Assembly (NCBI RefSeq): GCF_001638985.1
Contig: NW_017265142.1
Location: 434,001 to 498,000, forward strand
DNA length: 64,000 nucleotides
From: Phycomyces blakesleeanus NRRL 1555(-)
Lineage: Eukaryota; Mucoromycota; Mucoromycetes; Mucorales; Phycomycetaceae
Reading direction: 5' to 3'
The position numbers and the translations under genes were made by a program. The notes below the pieces were generated by a model that was not told the DNA's origin, searched no databases, and saw only the letters and a list, made by a program, of their open reading frames with translations. Positions 9,222-22,197 of this stretch are shown in pieces; position 1 is the first letter of the stretch; each line of letters begins with the position of its first letter.

Positions 9222-12164
9222 ATTATGAGCTCTAAAGTATGATCAGTGGTTGATACAACTCTTTTTTATTTATTTAATTTTACAAACGAGAAATAAAATA
9301 CATTAATAGAATGATATATAGATACAATTCACTAGTTAGTCTTAAGGATACTTTGTATGTATCTTGGCCAGCTATATTACCCTAGTATATCATTATTGAT
9401 TCCCAAAACATGCAATATGAGTTTAATTTAATCTTAAATTTAGAGTACTCAACCTAATTGAAGGTTGGAAGGTATTGAACTACTGAAACCCTATACAATT
9501 AGTCATTTAGTACTTAGCTGCTTTTAATCAATGATAACTTCCTGTTCTATAAGGACTGTGAGTTTAATTTCCTAATATGAACACACCATTATGTATATAA
9601 TCTGGGATTTTGATGAGTTGATTATCGCTATTTGTACTAATAATAGAAGGCTTTATCAACCTACAAGTATAAAGCTCTGATAACAGAAATAATACTAGCT
9701 TAATTTTTCTTTAGATTACTTATAATATCTATTATTACGATAAAAAAGAATCTTGCTTTAAACAACATTCTATCGTCTAAAGTAGATCGTTTCAATATGA
9801 ATGGCATTGAGAAGAGGAGGAACACACATAAGAGTAAGGAGAAGATATAATATAATAGATAGATTATAAAGAATAATTCAAGACCAAAACATACAATCAA
9901 TTGCTTACCTTTTCATTGCTTAGAACTGTTAATGCTTTGCCTACTTCTTTCCATTTCATATTTATAACTTTGTAAATTCTTATAGAGCGCTAAAACATAA
10001 ACAGAAACAAAAGCTTCACTTGCGCCCTCAAGCAAGGAAATCACTGTAGCAAATTACACGGTCTTAATGTGGCAAAAATATATTAGTTTTTTTATTAACT
10101 CACCATTTTTTCCAAAAACCGACAGATTTGTTCCAACAGCACAACTGCTTACAGAGTGGTTGATCAATTAAGGTTACTATTTCTTTTTAGTAAGCACAGA
10201 AAGATGCCGATATATGTACTGTACTGTATTGTGTTGTATTACATAGTTTTAATAATTCAAAACAAAAGTTATAAATCAAAGCCTTTAATCCAACAGAGTA
10301 TTATTTCTAGGTTATTCGTGCATCCAGTTGAGTTTGGTATACAAGCGCAAAATATCAAAAGCACTAGATCCTATAAATCGATAATTAGTAATTGATAGCG
10401 TCTTGCTCCCAACCAAACAAAACCTATACGTTCAGTAGCAGTAGATTGTCTCTTTGCTTTCATATTGTGCCGTCAGTCAGTCTGAGCAATAACAGAAAAA
10501 AATAGTAAATAAGCAGAGCCTTTAAAAGGTGATTTATATATATGTAATAGCCATTTTACTAGCTTGATCTATCTGTGACCAGGCTAGCACAATTGCAAGC
10601 ACCACTACTTTTTTATGGTGTATAATGTAACTTATATAAATAATTATAATCATCGATATAATGGTGTATATTTGAACACATATAAATGTAAAGTGTTTCA
10701 GGCAGTTGGGTTATGCTGTATTAATTTCTCGGTTGGATTATGATTGGTTTATAAAGTAGTACAAACCAAGGTCGATTGACAAACACTAGCCTAGACCCTG
10801 TTCTTCTTTTTACTTTTATTTTACTCTAAGAACGATGCTTTAACTTGAGGTACCAACGACTTTCAATAGTCAGGCTGTCAATCCCTTCATACTGAAGCAC
10901 TGAAAGTACTTTTATTTCAAGAAAGTATTCCTACACTTTGTGTTTATTAACTCAAGACACTGGTGAAAAAGCTAGAAGAAAAATGGAAGTCTTTCCCACG
11001 AAAGAAAAGAAAAGATATAAGCAGCAATTTTTTTCGGGGGTGCTTCTTAAACTAATAAAGTCACAGCATGTGAAACAAACAAACAAGAAAACAAACAAAT
11101 AAATATACACAAGACTTTAATTAAAGCTTTATAATCAACACAACTTTACACTTCTTTATTGTAGTTTAACGTCTAGCCGATTAATACTTTGTATATCAGT
11201 AGTACAGCTAAAATGAACACAGAGGCATATATAGTGTCTCGACAAGTGGCTGTTCAAAAGCATAAGCCTTGTTAACAGAATCACAACAGAAAGTAGAATA
11301 AAAAAGGGGATGGGGGTCCATAGCAACTGAATAATTTGACATGCATATAGTCCACCAATCGGAAGACATCATTTAAATGTTTTCATGCTAAAGTAAAGTC
11401 TGGACCACTATTGCTACTATGCTCCTCTAAGCCCCATGACACATGTGATGCTGCACGGACAGCACGGACCTTATGTGACATAAAAAGAACTAAAACAAAA
11501 AAAGAGGCAAAAGAAAAAAACAAAAAGTAAAACAAGTGCCTGCACAGCACGTCCTTCAGAATGTAAGTGATACTTCTTTAAAACCCAAAACCCATATTTT
11601 AAGCATAGATATTAAATAAAGAAGTAAAATAGTAATAATATATACATGTTGTCAAGGCTAAAAGATAAAAGAAAACCGAAAAAGGAATAAGAAAAAAACC
11701 GAATTTTATAATATATTATCAAACTATCATAATAAAAATAATAAAAAAGAACAGCAACTCATGATTGAGACGTCATGAGTTTTATAAAAAAAAACACCTA
11801 TCCAAACAGAACGCGTCAAAACAACTCTCTTCCACATACTATTAAAACTTTATACACTTCTTTACTGCTCTCTCACAAACTGCTTTAATCAACATAGACG
11901 TTAAAGACGAATCATAACCAATAAAAATCCATTTTGCTAGTCAAATCTCAGGCTTTTATCATATGTAAAACAGTCAGTAGCAAGATATAAGACAATACGT
12001 CAAAACCAGTACACAGCAAAAATGAAATACTGAGGTCCAACACTGGTTTGACCATCAATCCATCCAAAGCCTATTCACACTCAGAAACAAGAGATAAACT
12101 GACAGGACTTACTATATTTCAAGGAGTATATGATATTCATCAAAGACACACATTGTGAAGATTA
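9222..12164. other. 2.9-kb intergenic region
   Basis: No convincing gene. A minus-strand stretch at about 9911-10140 shows intron-like signals (ATG followed by GTGAGT near 10101, and a short open exon ending in GTAAGC near 9908) but cannot be extended into a protein. A 9-bp palindrome (AACTCATGA and TCATGAGTT) lies at 11756-11781 around a GACGTCA core. The region is rich in A-tracts and leads directly into the 106-bp array. Confidence 0.4.
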
Positions 12165-15100
12165 TATTTGTCTAGTCTTTTGACAAACAAGGTCAACGAT
12201 AAAAAATAAGATCTCCATCCAGGCCTACAGGTATATAAAGGCTCGTTGATTAATCATTCACTGTCTTTGATATTTCTGTAGGGACTTTTCAGGCAAAGTC
12301 AAGCAATCAAGAACAGGTTTCCATCCAGAGCCACAGGTACACCAAGACTCGATGAGCATATGCTCATTGTCTTTTGTATGCTTCTAGTGTCTTCCGTCCA
12401 GGTCAAGCATCAGGGATCCGATCAGAGTCTACGGATTAGGTATACAAAAACTCGATGCGCAGTTACTCACTTGTTTTTGTATATTTGTAGTATCCATTCC
12501 GTCCAGGCCAAGCATCAAGGTTCCGATCTCCCAGCTATGGTTATAGGTATAACAGAACCATATGCGCATTTACTCACTAGCTTTTATCTATTACTAGTTT
12601 TCAGCCGTCCAGGTCAAGTGTCAAGGACCCGATTTCCCAGCAATGGGTATAGGTATAACAAATCGTTGTGGGAATATACTCACTAGTTTTAATATATGTC
12701 TAGTGTTCAGTCATCTAGGACAAGCATCAAGGGTCTGATAGCCCGTCTATGGTTATAGGTATAAAAAAAACATTATGGGCATATACTCACTAGCTTTAAT
12801 ATATTTCTAGTGTTCAGTCATCCATGTCAAGCGTCAAGGTTCAGATCGCCCGTCCATGGTCATAAGTATAAAACAACATTATGGGCATATACTCACTAGC
12901 TGTAATATACTTCTTGTGTTCAGTCGTCCAGGTCAAGCATCAAGGTTCTGATCTCCCCGCCATGGTTATAGGTATAAAAAAACATTATGGGCATATACTC
13001 ACTAGATTTAATATATCTCCAGTCTCCAGCTATCCAGGTCAAGCACCAAGGTTCCGATCTCCCCGCCATGGGTATAGGTATAAAAATCATTATGGGCATA
13101 TACTCATTATTTTAATCTAGTTCTAGTCTCCGGCCATCCAGGTCGAGCTTCAAGGTGCTGATCTCCCATTATATGGTTATAGGTATAACAAAAATCGATG
13201 AGCAATCACACTCGGCTTTATTTATTTCTAGTGTTGAGTCCACCAAGATCATGCTTCACGGATCCGGATTCAGTCTGTGGCTATAGGTATACAAAAACTC
13301 GATGAGCAATTACTCATTGGATTTTATATATTTCTAGTGTCTACTCATCCACGGCAATTATCAGGATCCGATTTTCATGAATTGTTATAGCTAACCAAGT
13401 TTCCTTTAAACCTTTACTTAAAACAAACTATACTCTTTATTTATACTTTCTTTTGATGGCAAAGAACGATGATCAAATATACATCCATTATGGAAGGTAT
13501 ACAAGTCGTTCTTGGCCATTACTAACCTAGACGTATATATGACAATTGGTTTTATTCTCCAGGCCAAACAGCAAGGATCAAAACTCAAATTTGGGCTACA
13601 GGTAAACAAGTCTTCTTGAGCTTTTACTTACTGTCATTTATATATTTCTAGTGTTTTTTTCCTTAAAGTTCAAATATCAAAGATCTGATTTCAAATCAAG
13701 GTTACGGGTACACACTTTTCTCTCTGTCTTTACATGCTTTCTTTCGTATTGGCCTAGTGTGTTTACGATCCGGCTACACAATTAAAAATTTGTTTTCCTT
13801 CCAGTGCGACAGGTATATACATCTAGTTCGGCCTTTAGTTACTGTTGACTTTATTTCTCTACTGGCTTCACAGTCCAAGCCAGCCATCATGGATCCTATA
13901 TCCGTCCAGTGTTACAGGTATACACTTCTCTTTGGGATTTTACTTACTGTCGGTTTTAATTTTCTACTGTTTTTAAAGTCAAGGCCAACGACCAATCATC
14001 TGGTATCCGCCTAGAATTACAGATATAAAAATGTTATTGGGCCGTTACTTATAATTGTTTTTGTTTCTCTAGTGTCCTTGCAGTCAAGGGTAACGAGCAA
14101 GAACCCGGTCTCCATATTGGGATATAGTGTTACACATCTCTTTGATTTTTGACTTGCTGCAAACTGTATTTTTTCTCGTGACTTTACAGTCAAATTCAAC
14201 ACTCAAGGATCCGGTTTCCATCAAGTTTTACAGGTATACAAATCTGACAAGTGCTTTTATTTAATGTGTCTTTTTTTTTGTCAAGTGCCTTTACTGTCTA
14301 TGCCAATGATTCCGAATCCGAGCCCTATCCAGAGTGACTGGTATACAAATATGTTTGCGTCTTTACTAACTTTTAGTTTTATATGTCTAGTGCCTATACG
14401 GTTTAGGCCGAAGAACTAGGACTTGATATTCATCCAGACTTGCAGATATATATTTTTCGTTGGGCCGTTGATTATTGGCTTTTTTTATCCGTCTATTGTT
14501 TTCACTGTCAAGGGCAACCATCAAGGATTCGATCTCCATCCAGTATGACAGGTATACACTTTTCTTTGGGTTTCTACTTATCGCTTGTTTTTTTTTGTCT
14601 AGTGTTTTCACCGCCCAGGTCGAAGAACAAGGATTTCTTCTTCATCCACGGTTACAGGTATACAATTCTCTTTTAGCCTTTGCATAACGCTTGTTTGATT
14701 TTTCTAATTTCATTAATGTCTATGCTAAATAATAAGCATCTACTCTCCATCTAAGGCCATAGGTTTAAAAAATATTTTTAAGTATTATTTTACTATTTAT
14801 TAATTAATTAATTATTATTTTTTAATTTTACATAGCCAAGGCCAATCGATCCAGGTTTACTGTCCTCTAGGGTAACAAGTATATGTACATACCTGATCGT
14901 TTACTTACTGCTTGTTGTTTCGAGTAATTTTTATTTAGTCAAACTGAATTACCAAAGTTTTACTATCTACCTAGTGCCCGAGGTATACAGGTCTCATTTA
15001 GTACTCACGTATCACTTATTATTCTGTCTAGCTTTTTTATAGTTTAAGCCAGCAATCGGGTTTTTAATCTCCATTAAGGATTAAAGGTATACATGACTAT

Positions 15101-18100
15101 GTGAACCTTTACTTACTAGCTATTATATTTTCTAGTCTTTTTACAGGAAAGGCCCACAATTAATATGAGCTGTTTATCCGGGGGGGACAGGTATACAAAT
15201 CTGCCAAAAAATCTACTTACTATATATTTGCATAATGTTTTTACAGCCGAAGCCAACGATCAAAGCTTTGATATTCTTTTGGGCTCACAGGTATAAAAGT
15301 CTCTTTGACTTTTTAGGTACTATCAGTTGTTTTGTTCTAACCCTTTCTTCTCCGTAGCAAGCGTTCAATGCTCAGCTCTACATCAAAGGTCGCAGGTATA
15401 CAAGAATCTTTAAGCAATTTACTAAAAATTAGATTTTCCTAGCGTTTACATAGTCAAGGCGAAATGATCATGTTCTTTCTATCCATTCAAGGTTCTAGGT
15501 ACACACGCACATTTTAGCATTTATTCTTCACTGGTTGAATCTTTTTAATCTTTGACAGTCCATGCCGAGAATCAAGGTTGCACTTCAAAAAATAGGGTTA
15601 AGGTATACATGCCTTTTTAAGCATTTATTTACTACTAGTTGCTTTATTCAGACTTTATACAGTCGAGACCAAAGATCAAGAGCCCGATTTCCGCATAGAT
15701 TTACAGGGATACAAGTGGCTTTCTTTACCCATTAACATATTGCTAGCTGTTTGAAGCAGTCTTTTTACAGTTCAATTCAACAGTCAAGGTTCAAATCCCC
15801 GTCAAAAATCACTGATATACTGCCACTTTTTAGTATTTACTTACTGCCAATTGTGTTTCTTTAGTCTACTCGCAGAAAAGGCCAACAATCAAGATGCCAC
15901 TCTCCTTCTTGGATGTTATGTATACCAGTATCTTTGGGTATTTACCTATTACCAGCTTTAGTTCGGTAGTCTTTTCACAATTGAGGCCAACACCCAAGAT
16001 TCCATAGTTCATGCAGGGTTACTGGTATATATACCTCTTTGAGCATTTGCTTGGTGTCTGCTATATTTGTCTAGTCTTTTCATAGTCAAGGCTACTAATT
16101 GAGATTCCGCTGCTCATCTAGGGTAAAAGGTATATATGCTTTTTTTTTAATAGTTAATCATTGCTTGTTGAAATTGTCTAATAATTTTACAGTCAACGCT
16201 GATGATCAAGTTTCTGCTATTCGTCGAGGTAACAGGCGTACACCCTCCTTTGAATATCTTTCTGTCATCCATCATATTTATCTAGTCATACCATAGTCCA
16301 CACCAAGGTTCAAGAGTTTAGTCTCCACCCAGGTTCACAGACATTCAAGTATAATTGCCCTTTTAGGACTGCCGGTTGCTATTGCCTATTGCTTTTAATA
16401 TATAGGTCAAGGGATAAATTTCCTACTCTCAACCATTAGCCACAGGTATCACCGTTTATTTTGAACATTTATTTATTATCGATTACATTTGATTAGTATT
16501 TTAAATCCGAGTCCAACGATCAAGCTTCAGCTTTCCGGGAAGGGTTGAAGATATCCATGTATCTTTGATTTTTTTTTAATATCGACTGAATTTCTCTGGC
16601 GTTTGCACATTCAAGTCCATTGATCAAGTCTTTGGTCATTATCAAGTTTCCACTCAACATTATTGGGTAAAGGTATATAAGATTCTTGGATTACTTTTTT
16701 ACAGCCAATGACATTTATCAAGCGTTTTTAGAGTCCTGGTCAACGATAAAGATCCTGCTATTAATTCAACGTCTTAGATATATAAGTGTATTTAAATATT
16801 ACTTTACTACTGATTCTATCTATTTAATCTTTTTTTTTCTTTTTCTTTTTTACATTCTATGCTAGCCCTCACGGCTCTAGTCTCCATCAAGGCTTATAGA
16901 CATACAAGGTTTTTTTTATTGGAATATGTTCTTACTATCAGTTTTAATTTTTCTAGTAATTTCACAGTTCATACCAACGATTAGGCGTCCGATTTCCATC
17001 CAGGGCTACAGGCATACATCTTTATTACACCATTTACTTACAGCCTGTTTTATATGTCCAGAATCTTCACAGCTCATGTCAACAGTCACGGTTTTGACCT
17101 ACATATCCAACCATAGGTATATATATATTTCCGAGAATTTACTTACTATTAGGTGTATTTTTCTAGTGTTTTCATAGTAAAGAACAACGATTAATATTCC
17201 GACATTTTCCTACAGTCATAGACATACAAGTCTCTTTGAGCCTTTAGTTACTTTAAGCTGTATATTCCCATACTTTTTACGGCAAAGACCAGCGATCAAG
17301 GTTTCACTCTCCATAAAAATCCTCAGGTATACAAAGCTCTTTAAATATTTTCTTACTATCAATTAGATTATTCTAGTGTTTACACAGTCAAATCCAAACT
17401 ATAAAGCTTCTGTTGCCCGTCCAAGTTCTCCAGTATATATATATTGAGCATCTACTTACTGGTTGTTGTTTTTAGTTATCTTGACATAGTCAAAACCAAC
17501 GATTAAGGTTTCACCATACATCCAGGGTATGAGATACACATGTCTCGTTTAGTATTTAGCTATCAACTATTATTTTGTCTAGCTTTTTTTTTTATATTTT
17601 AAGCCAACGATCAAGTTTTGAGTATTTATTCATGATCACAGATATATATTTCTTTTTGAACATATACTTATTGTTGGCTTTCTTTTTTTAGTCTATTTAC
17701 CACCAGGGCGAACGATCAATATTCCGCTGCCCATTTTGGGCTATATGTATACATGACTCTTTAAGCAGTTAATACCTGTCGCTTTTATTTGTCTAGTCTT
17801 TTAATCGCCAAGTCCAAAATTTGTGGCTCTGCTCTACATCATGGGCCGTAGGTATACAAGTCTCTTTGTGAATCTATTCACTGATGGTTATAAATACTTA
17901 TAATTTCACATTTGGTGTCAAAGATCATTGTTTAACTCTTATTGATATGTTACAGGTATACATTGTTTAGTTGTCCATTTTTCTTTGAATGATGCTTGTA
18001 TTTGCTTATTTTTTTTTCTCTTCGTAGTTTAGGTCAATTATCATGGTTCTATTCTTTATTAAGGATTAAAGACATAGGAGGAGTTTTTAAAATTTTCTCA

Positions 18101-18930
18101 CTGAAAATTGTATTTACTAATTTTTTTTACAGCCGATACCAGGTATCAGTGTTCTACTCTCTATTGTGGGCCACAGCTATATTTGTCTTTTTTTTATTTG
18201 TCTTTTTTTACTATTTCGACAGCAAAACCCAACGCTAAAAAACTCAATCTCTATCAAGGGTTACAGGTATACCAGTTTCTTTGGATATATTACTACAAAT
18301 TATTTTTGTATATTATTTTAAACAGACAAGCCCAACGATCAAGATTTCGGGCTCGAGTATCATATACCTGCATATGTATTTGTTTCAATAACTACTTTAT
18401 GCTGTTTCTATAGAACCTTACAGTCATATTTAATGCTAAACATTAAAACTTTAGTTTTAGGTATGGATTCTAGGTATACAACAATTTTTGACCACTCAGT
18501 ACTACTTGCTTTATATAAGAAGTATATGTGTAGTTGAAGCCAAATAATTTAAGCTGGTTAAAGATATAAAAGGCTTTTGAGAAATTCACCGACACCTATA
18601 TCTTTTTTATGTATTTGATATCAAGGATCAGGTAACAAATTTGTGCTCCCCATCATTGTTTAAAGATATACAAGTATTTTTTAAATTATTTCTTTTATTA
18701 ATGTTTTCATTTCAGTAGTGTATTTCCAATTGATTTAAAGGATCAAGTTTTTGCCTCCATTATAGACTAAACGTATACAGTGCTATTTGAAAATTTAAAT
18801 AACGTAATTTGCTTTCGTCTAGTACTCACAGTCAAGACAAGTATCAGGGCTCCACGTTTCCTCATAGGATAGAAGTGAACAAGACTCTCTGAACATTTAA
18901 TTACTGCCTCTTTTAACTACAGCTTGGCCT
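12165..18930. repeat. degenerate tandem array, about 60 units of ~106 bp
   Basis: Read on the plus strand, units recur with steps of 103-107 bp (GTATA-type landmarks at 12231, 12337, 12440, 12547, 12653, 12759, 12866, 12972, 13078, 13183, 13287; later pairs 13813/13918 and 17012/17117 are also 105 apart). An approximate unit is: ACAG or ATAG, GTATAC or GTATAA, a 20-nt spacer, TTACTTACT or TACTCAC, a T-rich stretch, TTTCTAG, TGTTTTCACAG, TCAAGGCCAACGATCAAGG, TCCGATCTCC, ATCCAGGGTTACAG. Units at 12.55-13.2 kb are close copies; most others share only landmarks. The landmarks resemble a 5' splice site, branch site and 3' splice site, but no reading frame persists between units. Non-coding satellite, or an RNA gene with many tiny exons, are both possible. 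Confidence 0.8.
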
Positions 18931-19619
18931 TACCGTACTTACATTCGCTACTTATCCTGTGGCTGCAAGGAATCGCATAACACTAGCATAACGTTATTAC
19001 TGCTCATCATCTATCCCAATTAACAACATTAGCAACTCGGCATACTTTAGCTTATTTGTTAGTTTCGGGTATGTTTAATTCAGCCACTAGATTATCCACT
19101 GTATTGTATATCGCAGACCTCTGGATATATCCTCTCAGTATCCTCCTCATGCTAATATGAGCCACGAAACTGATCCCACTCAATCTCTAATATTCAATCA
19201 TTATAGCTACCATCATCACTTTTGAAGCGCTAGTATCTAAATCAATAGCGTATTAACAGTTGAAGGTCAGCTATGCATACGTATATGGCTACTCACGGGG
19301 CTATCTTCATCGTCCTCGTCGCCACCCAGGGAATATTCCCTGAACTAGACACCTTATTCGCCATTTATTTAACCTAATAGATCATACATACGCTCAATCA
19401 GCGTATCCAATGCCACACACTGGATATCCATATCGAGCGGCCACTTCCAACTTATTCTTGATATTGAATTTGTCCTTAATCATATAGCAGTTCCATCTAC
19501 ATTAGACATTACAATATTCGAAGCTAAATCAGCTTTGGCTATTCTCTAGCTTTTTCGCCTTTAAATACATTACCTCCAATACATATTACAAAAAAATATT
19601 ATGAATGGTTTCGTTCTCT
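18931..19619. other. intergenic region with a possible gene remnant on the minus strand
   Basis: On the minus strand a frame from about 19545 down to a TAA at 19369-19371 is open apart from one stop, and ends with a plausible acidic helix (CVALDTLIERMYDLLG). A second frame nearby reads CGIGYAD. These look like pieces of a decayed coding sequence, possibly a transposon, but I cannot assign a family. Otherwise nothing was seen. Confidence 0.25.
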
Positions 19620-20090
19620 GTGCAAATTTTGATATCTTTGTGTTGGTGTTGGTATGCCCAAAAAAAGAATTAAATATATAGTGGTTGGCGGTGTCAATCT
19701 TGATAGCATTGTGTTGGTGTTGGTGTCAATTTTGATAGCTTTTTAAAGTTGATGTTGGTACGTGTCAAAAAAAAAGAAATATGTTATGGTTGCTGGTGTC
19801 AGTTTTGATAGTGTTGTAAAGTTGGTGTCAATTCCAGTAGATTTGTAAAGTCAATGTAGGCATGGAGGTTTGACTGAGGATTCCCGAAAGGGATGAGATG
19901 TGTAAAAAAAAAGATTCAAGGCATCGTTAAAAAGGATTTTTTTGTTTCTGTTGCGGCTCTGTTAAGGTTATTTCTGATAGACAGTCCTCTCTGAACAGTA
20001 TTTCAACCTTTGTATAGGTGGTAGTGTCACTGTGGATTGGCCTGCTATGTTTCTTTCTCTTATGGGTACACATAGGCTGTTTGCACCACA
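19620..20090. repeat. diverged copy of dispersed repeat R
   Basis: Matches in order the blocks seen at 35881-36190, 37490-37700 and 50280-50540: TGGTGTCAATTTTGATAG then TTGTAAAGTTGATG, a GGAATG/GGATGA block, a T-rich stretch, TTGCGGCTCTGTTAAGG, CAGTCCTCTCTGAACAG, TTTCAACCTTTGTATAGG and CCTGCTATGTTTCTTTCTCTTA. Identity is roughly 60-70 percent by eye. It is interrupted at 20091 by an inverted-repeat element. Confidence 0.6.
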
Positions 20091-20376
20091 AATGCCATTC
20101 ACCAGCGTACGAGGAATTGTCGAGGGAATTGGATCGAGGGAATTGAGCCACAACATATACGATTCCGATTGTTATTCAGCGTCTGTTTTTTAATTATTTA
20201 CTAAAATACCCTGCCAGTTTTTATTTTTTTGTTAATGATTTGTTTCATTTTGGCTATATAGAATGAGCTTTTTAAAATACGGTCGTTTAGTATATTCCTT
20301 TTTGTAACTAGAGTCCTTATTTTAGAAGTTTTGTCAATTCCCTCGACAATTCCCTCGTACGCTAGTGAATGACATT
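20091..20376. mobile_element. 286-bp non-autonomous inverted-repeat element (MITE-like)
   Basis: The left arm at 20091-20132 (AATGCCATTCACCAGCGTAC, then GAGGAATTGTCGAGGGAATT) is matched in inverse by 20335-20376 (CAATTCCCTCGACAATTCCC, then TCGTACGCTAGTGAATGACATT), about 41 bp with two or three differences. The interior is AT-rich and non-coding. The left arm contains an extra tandem GGATCGAGGGAATTGA. No certain target-site duplication was found. It sits in a diverged R repeat, which suggests it is the younger insertion. Confidence 0.7.
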
Positions 20377-22126
20377 ATTAATCCAATTAAGGAGCTATAT
20401 ATACATATGATTCTAAAGAAATGATTTACCCATTTAATACCTGTTCTGAATAGTAAAGAAGTCTCTACAGCTTTAGAGATATGCCTAGCAATATATGATG
20501 GTTACTAAAGAGTAATACTTTGAAGTAATAGACATTCAGCTAATATATATTAATACGAAAAAAGTAAGAGGAAGACATAATATCAAATTGGCTTAGGGTG
20601 GGTCTGGTTAAAAACTGCCAACTGTTTGAGTATACACATACAACAAGTTCTATAGCTAAATTTGTATATTGAGCTTCACTTTTTCAATAAAGCTACTATC
20701 AGCTTGTCTAGCCTTTTGGTTTGAGGATACATAACTTGACATGTAATCCACGATATTTATTCTTCCGTCTTAGATGTATTCTGAGATATTATAATGAGAC
20801 CAGTAGCATTTACTTATAAGATTCAGTAGGATGAATACTTGACAAGAAAAGAGAATGAATATTGATATTCCCTAGCAGCTATTTAGCTCAAGCATTGATA
20901 ACCGGAAGATTGTTCTTTCAAGAATGATGAAAAGAGAATTCAAGTGATGTGTTGGGATGAACTTTATTTCTTTTATCTTTCTAAGCTTATAAAAATATTC
21001 TAATAGCTAATAAAGATAATAAATATAATAATAAGATGCTGAGATAAACCATACTTCTTTATTTAAATAATAAAATTATGAGTAAAAAAGAAAAATTGAA
21101 AGAGATAAGCACTGTGATGGTTTGTTGTTACAATTTGTATACCCTTTCAATTGATTGCTATCAGTTGTAAAAGTCCTATGTTTGCCAAGGCCACGGCTTA
21201 ATCATTTTGTTTACATAATTGATACAAGGCACATTCGGAAAGATATGATATCTTTGAACCAGCTGAACGTTTGAATACATGCATAACATTTCAGTATTAT
21301 ATTAATTAAATAATTTTATTAATATTATTGACTGTCAACTAATCATCCGCTGTTGTTTCTTTAAATGAAAATATATTTTTACGCATATATATATATATAG
21401 AGGGATAGTCATTAAAAGTTACAAGCATTTTATCCGATGGTATGATTTTACTGATCAGTATTATTTAATTTATCAAATTCTTCCTCTCTCTTTTTTTTCT
21501 TTGCTGATGCTCTGATATTTGTACAAATCTATAGAGTATATAATCTATATATCATACAGTAGAATAGCCTTTAAGCTTTGTACATTCTCTCATTTAAATT
21601 CGTTGATGAGTATCTAAATCATTATGCTATTAAGAATTAAATCTACTTTGTCCACCAACTATTGCCTGAGATACTATTATATATTGTATTACTGTCTTAT
21701 TTGTGGTAAAACTATTTTAATTGTTTTATGAATAGAAAAGAAAAAAATAACGGTATAAAACTCACCGGCTCTTTTTATTTTACACATATAAGTATGCAAC
21801 AAAATATGTTAGGAAGCACTGTTAATTTGACTCGGTAATTTGCACATACTCGTTTTAGCCAGTCTAGATCTTGGCTTATATTGTTGTTGTTGTTGTGTTC
21901 ATAAGAGAAAGTAAATATTTGAATCTATTGTGAAATAATAATAATAGTAAAAGTAGTAGCAGCCCTAATACTATGTATGTCTTATTACAATATCAGCAAA
22001 TAAACCAAAAGATATACATACATACTTCGTAGCTTTTATGTAAAATTTTGAATTTTTACAAGTAATTATATGCCATATTTTTTTCCAACAAGACATTCCA
22101 ATGCAAAAAAAAATGAATGAAAAAAG
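20377..22126. other. 1.75-kb AT-rich intergenic region
   Basis: No ORF, RNA gene or long repeat was seen. It includes a short (TA)n at about 21388-21400 and a TTGTTGTTGTTG run near 21880. The last part must hold the promoter of the low-complexity gene. Confidence 0.4.
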
Positions 22127-22136
22127 TATATATAAA
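22127..22136 (+). promoter_or_regulatory. TATA box of the Ser/Gly/Pro-rich gene
   Basis: TATATATAAA about 62-71 bp upstream of the ATG at 22198. Its presence argues that the more upstream in-frame ATG at 22117 lies before the transcription start and is not used. Confidence 0.55.
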
Positions 22137-22197
22137 GACCATTTACTCGCTCTTCCTTTTTTTCTCTTTATACCCTCTTATCGCTTGTAATTCCACA

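Noticed and set aside
9908..10140. Minus-strand intron-like signals (ATG then GTGAGT; an exon reading NMKWKEVGKALTVLSNEK then GTAAGC)
   Set aside because: Suggestive, but no acceptor and downstream exon could be found, so a gene model cannot be supported.
12360..12686. 108-codon ORF across three array units
   Set aside because: The unit step is not a multiple of three, so the frame rotates between units; the ORF exists only because a few young units lack stops.
15780..15800. GGTTCAAATCC resembling a tRNA B box
   Set aside because: It is one variant of the array's GGTTCCGATCTCC block. No acceptor stem or cloverleaf can be drawn around it.
12165..18930. The 106-bp array as a CRISPR array
   Set aside because: There is no constant repeat with unique spacers: whole units diverge, landmarks are short and spread over the unit, and the sequence is eukaryotic with no cas genes.
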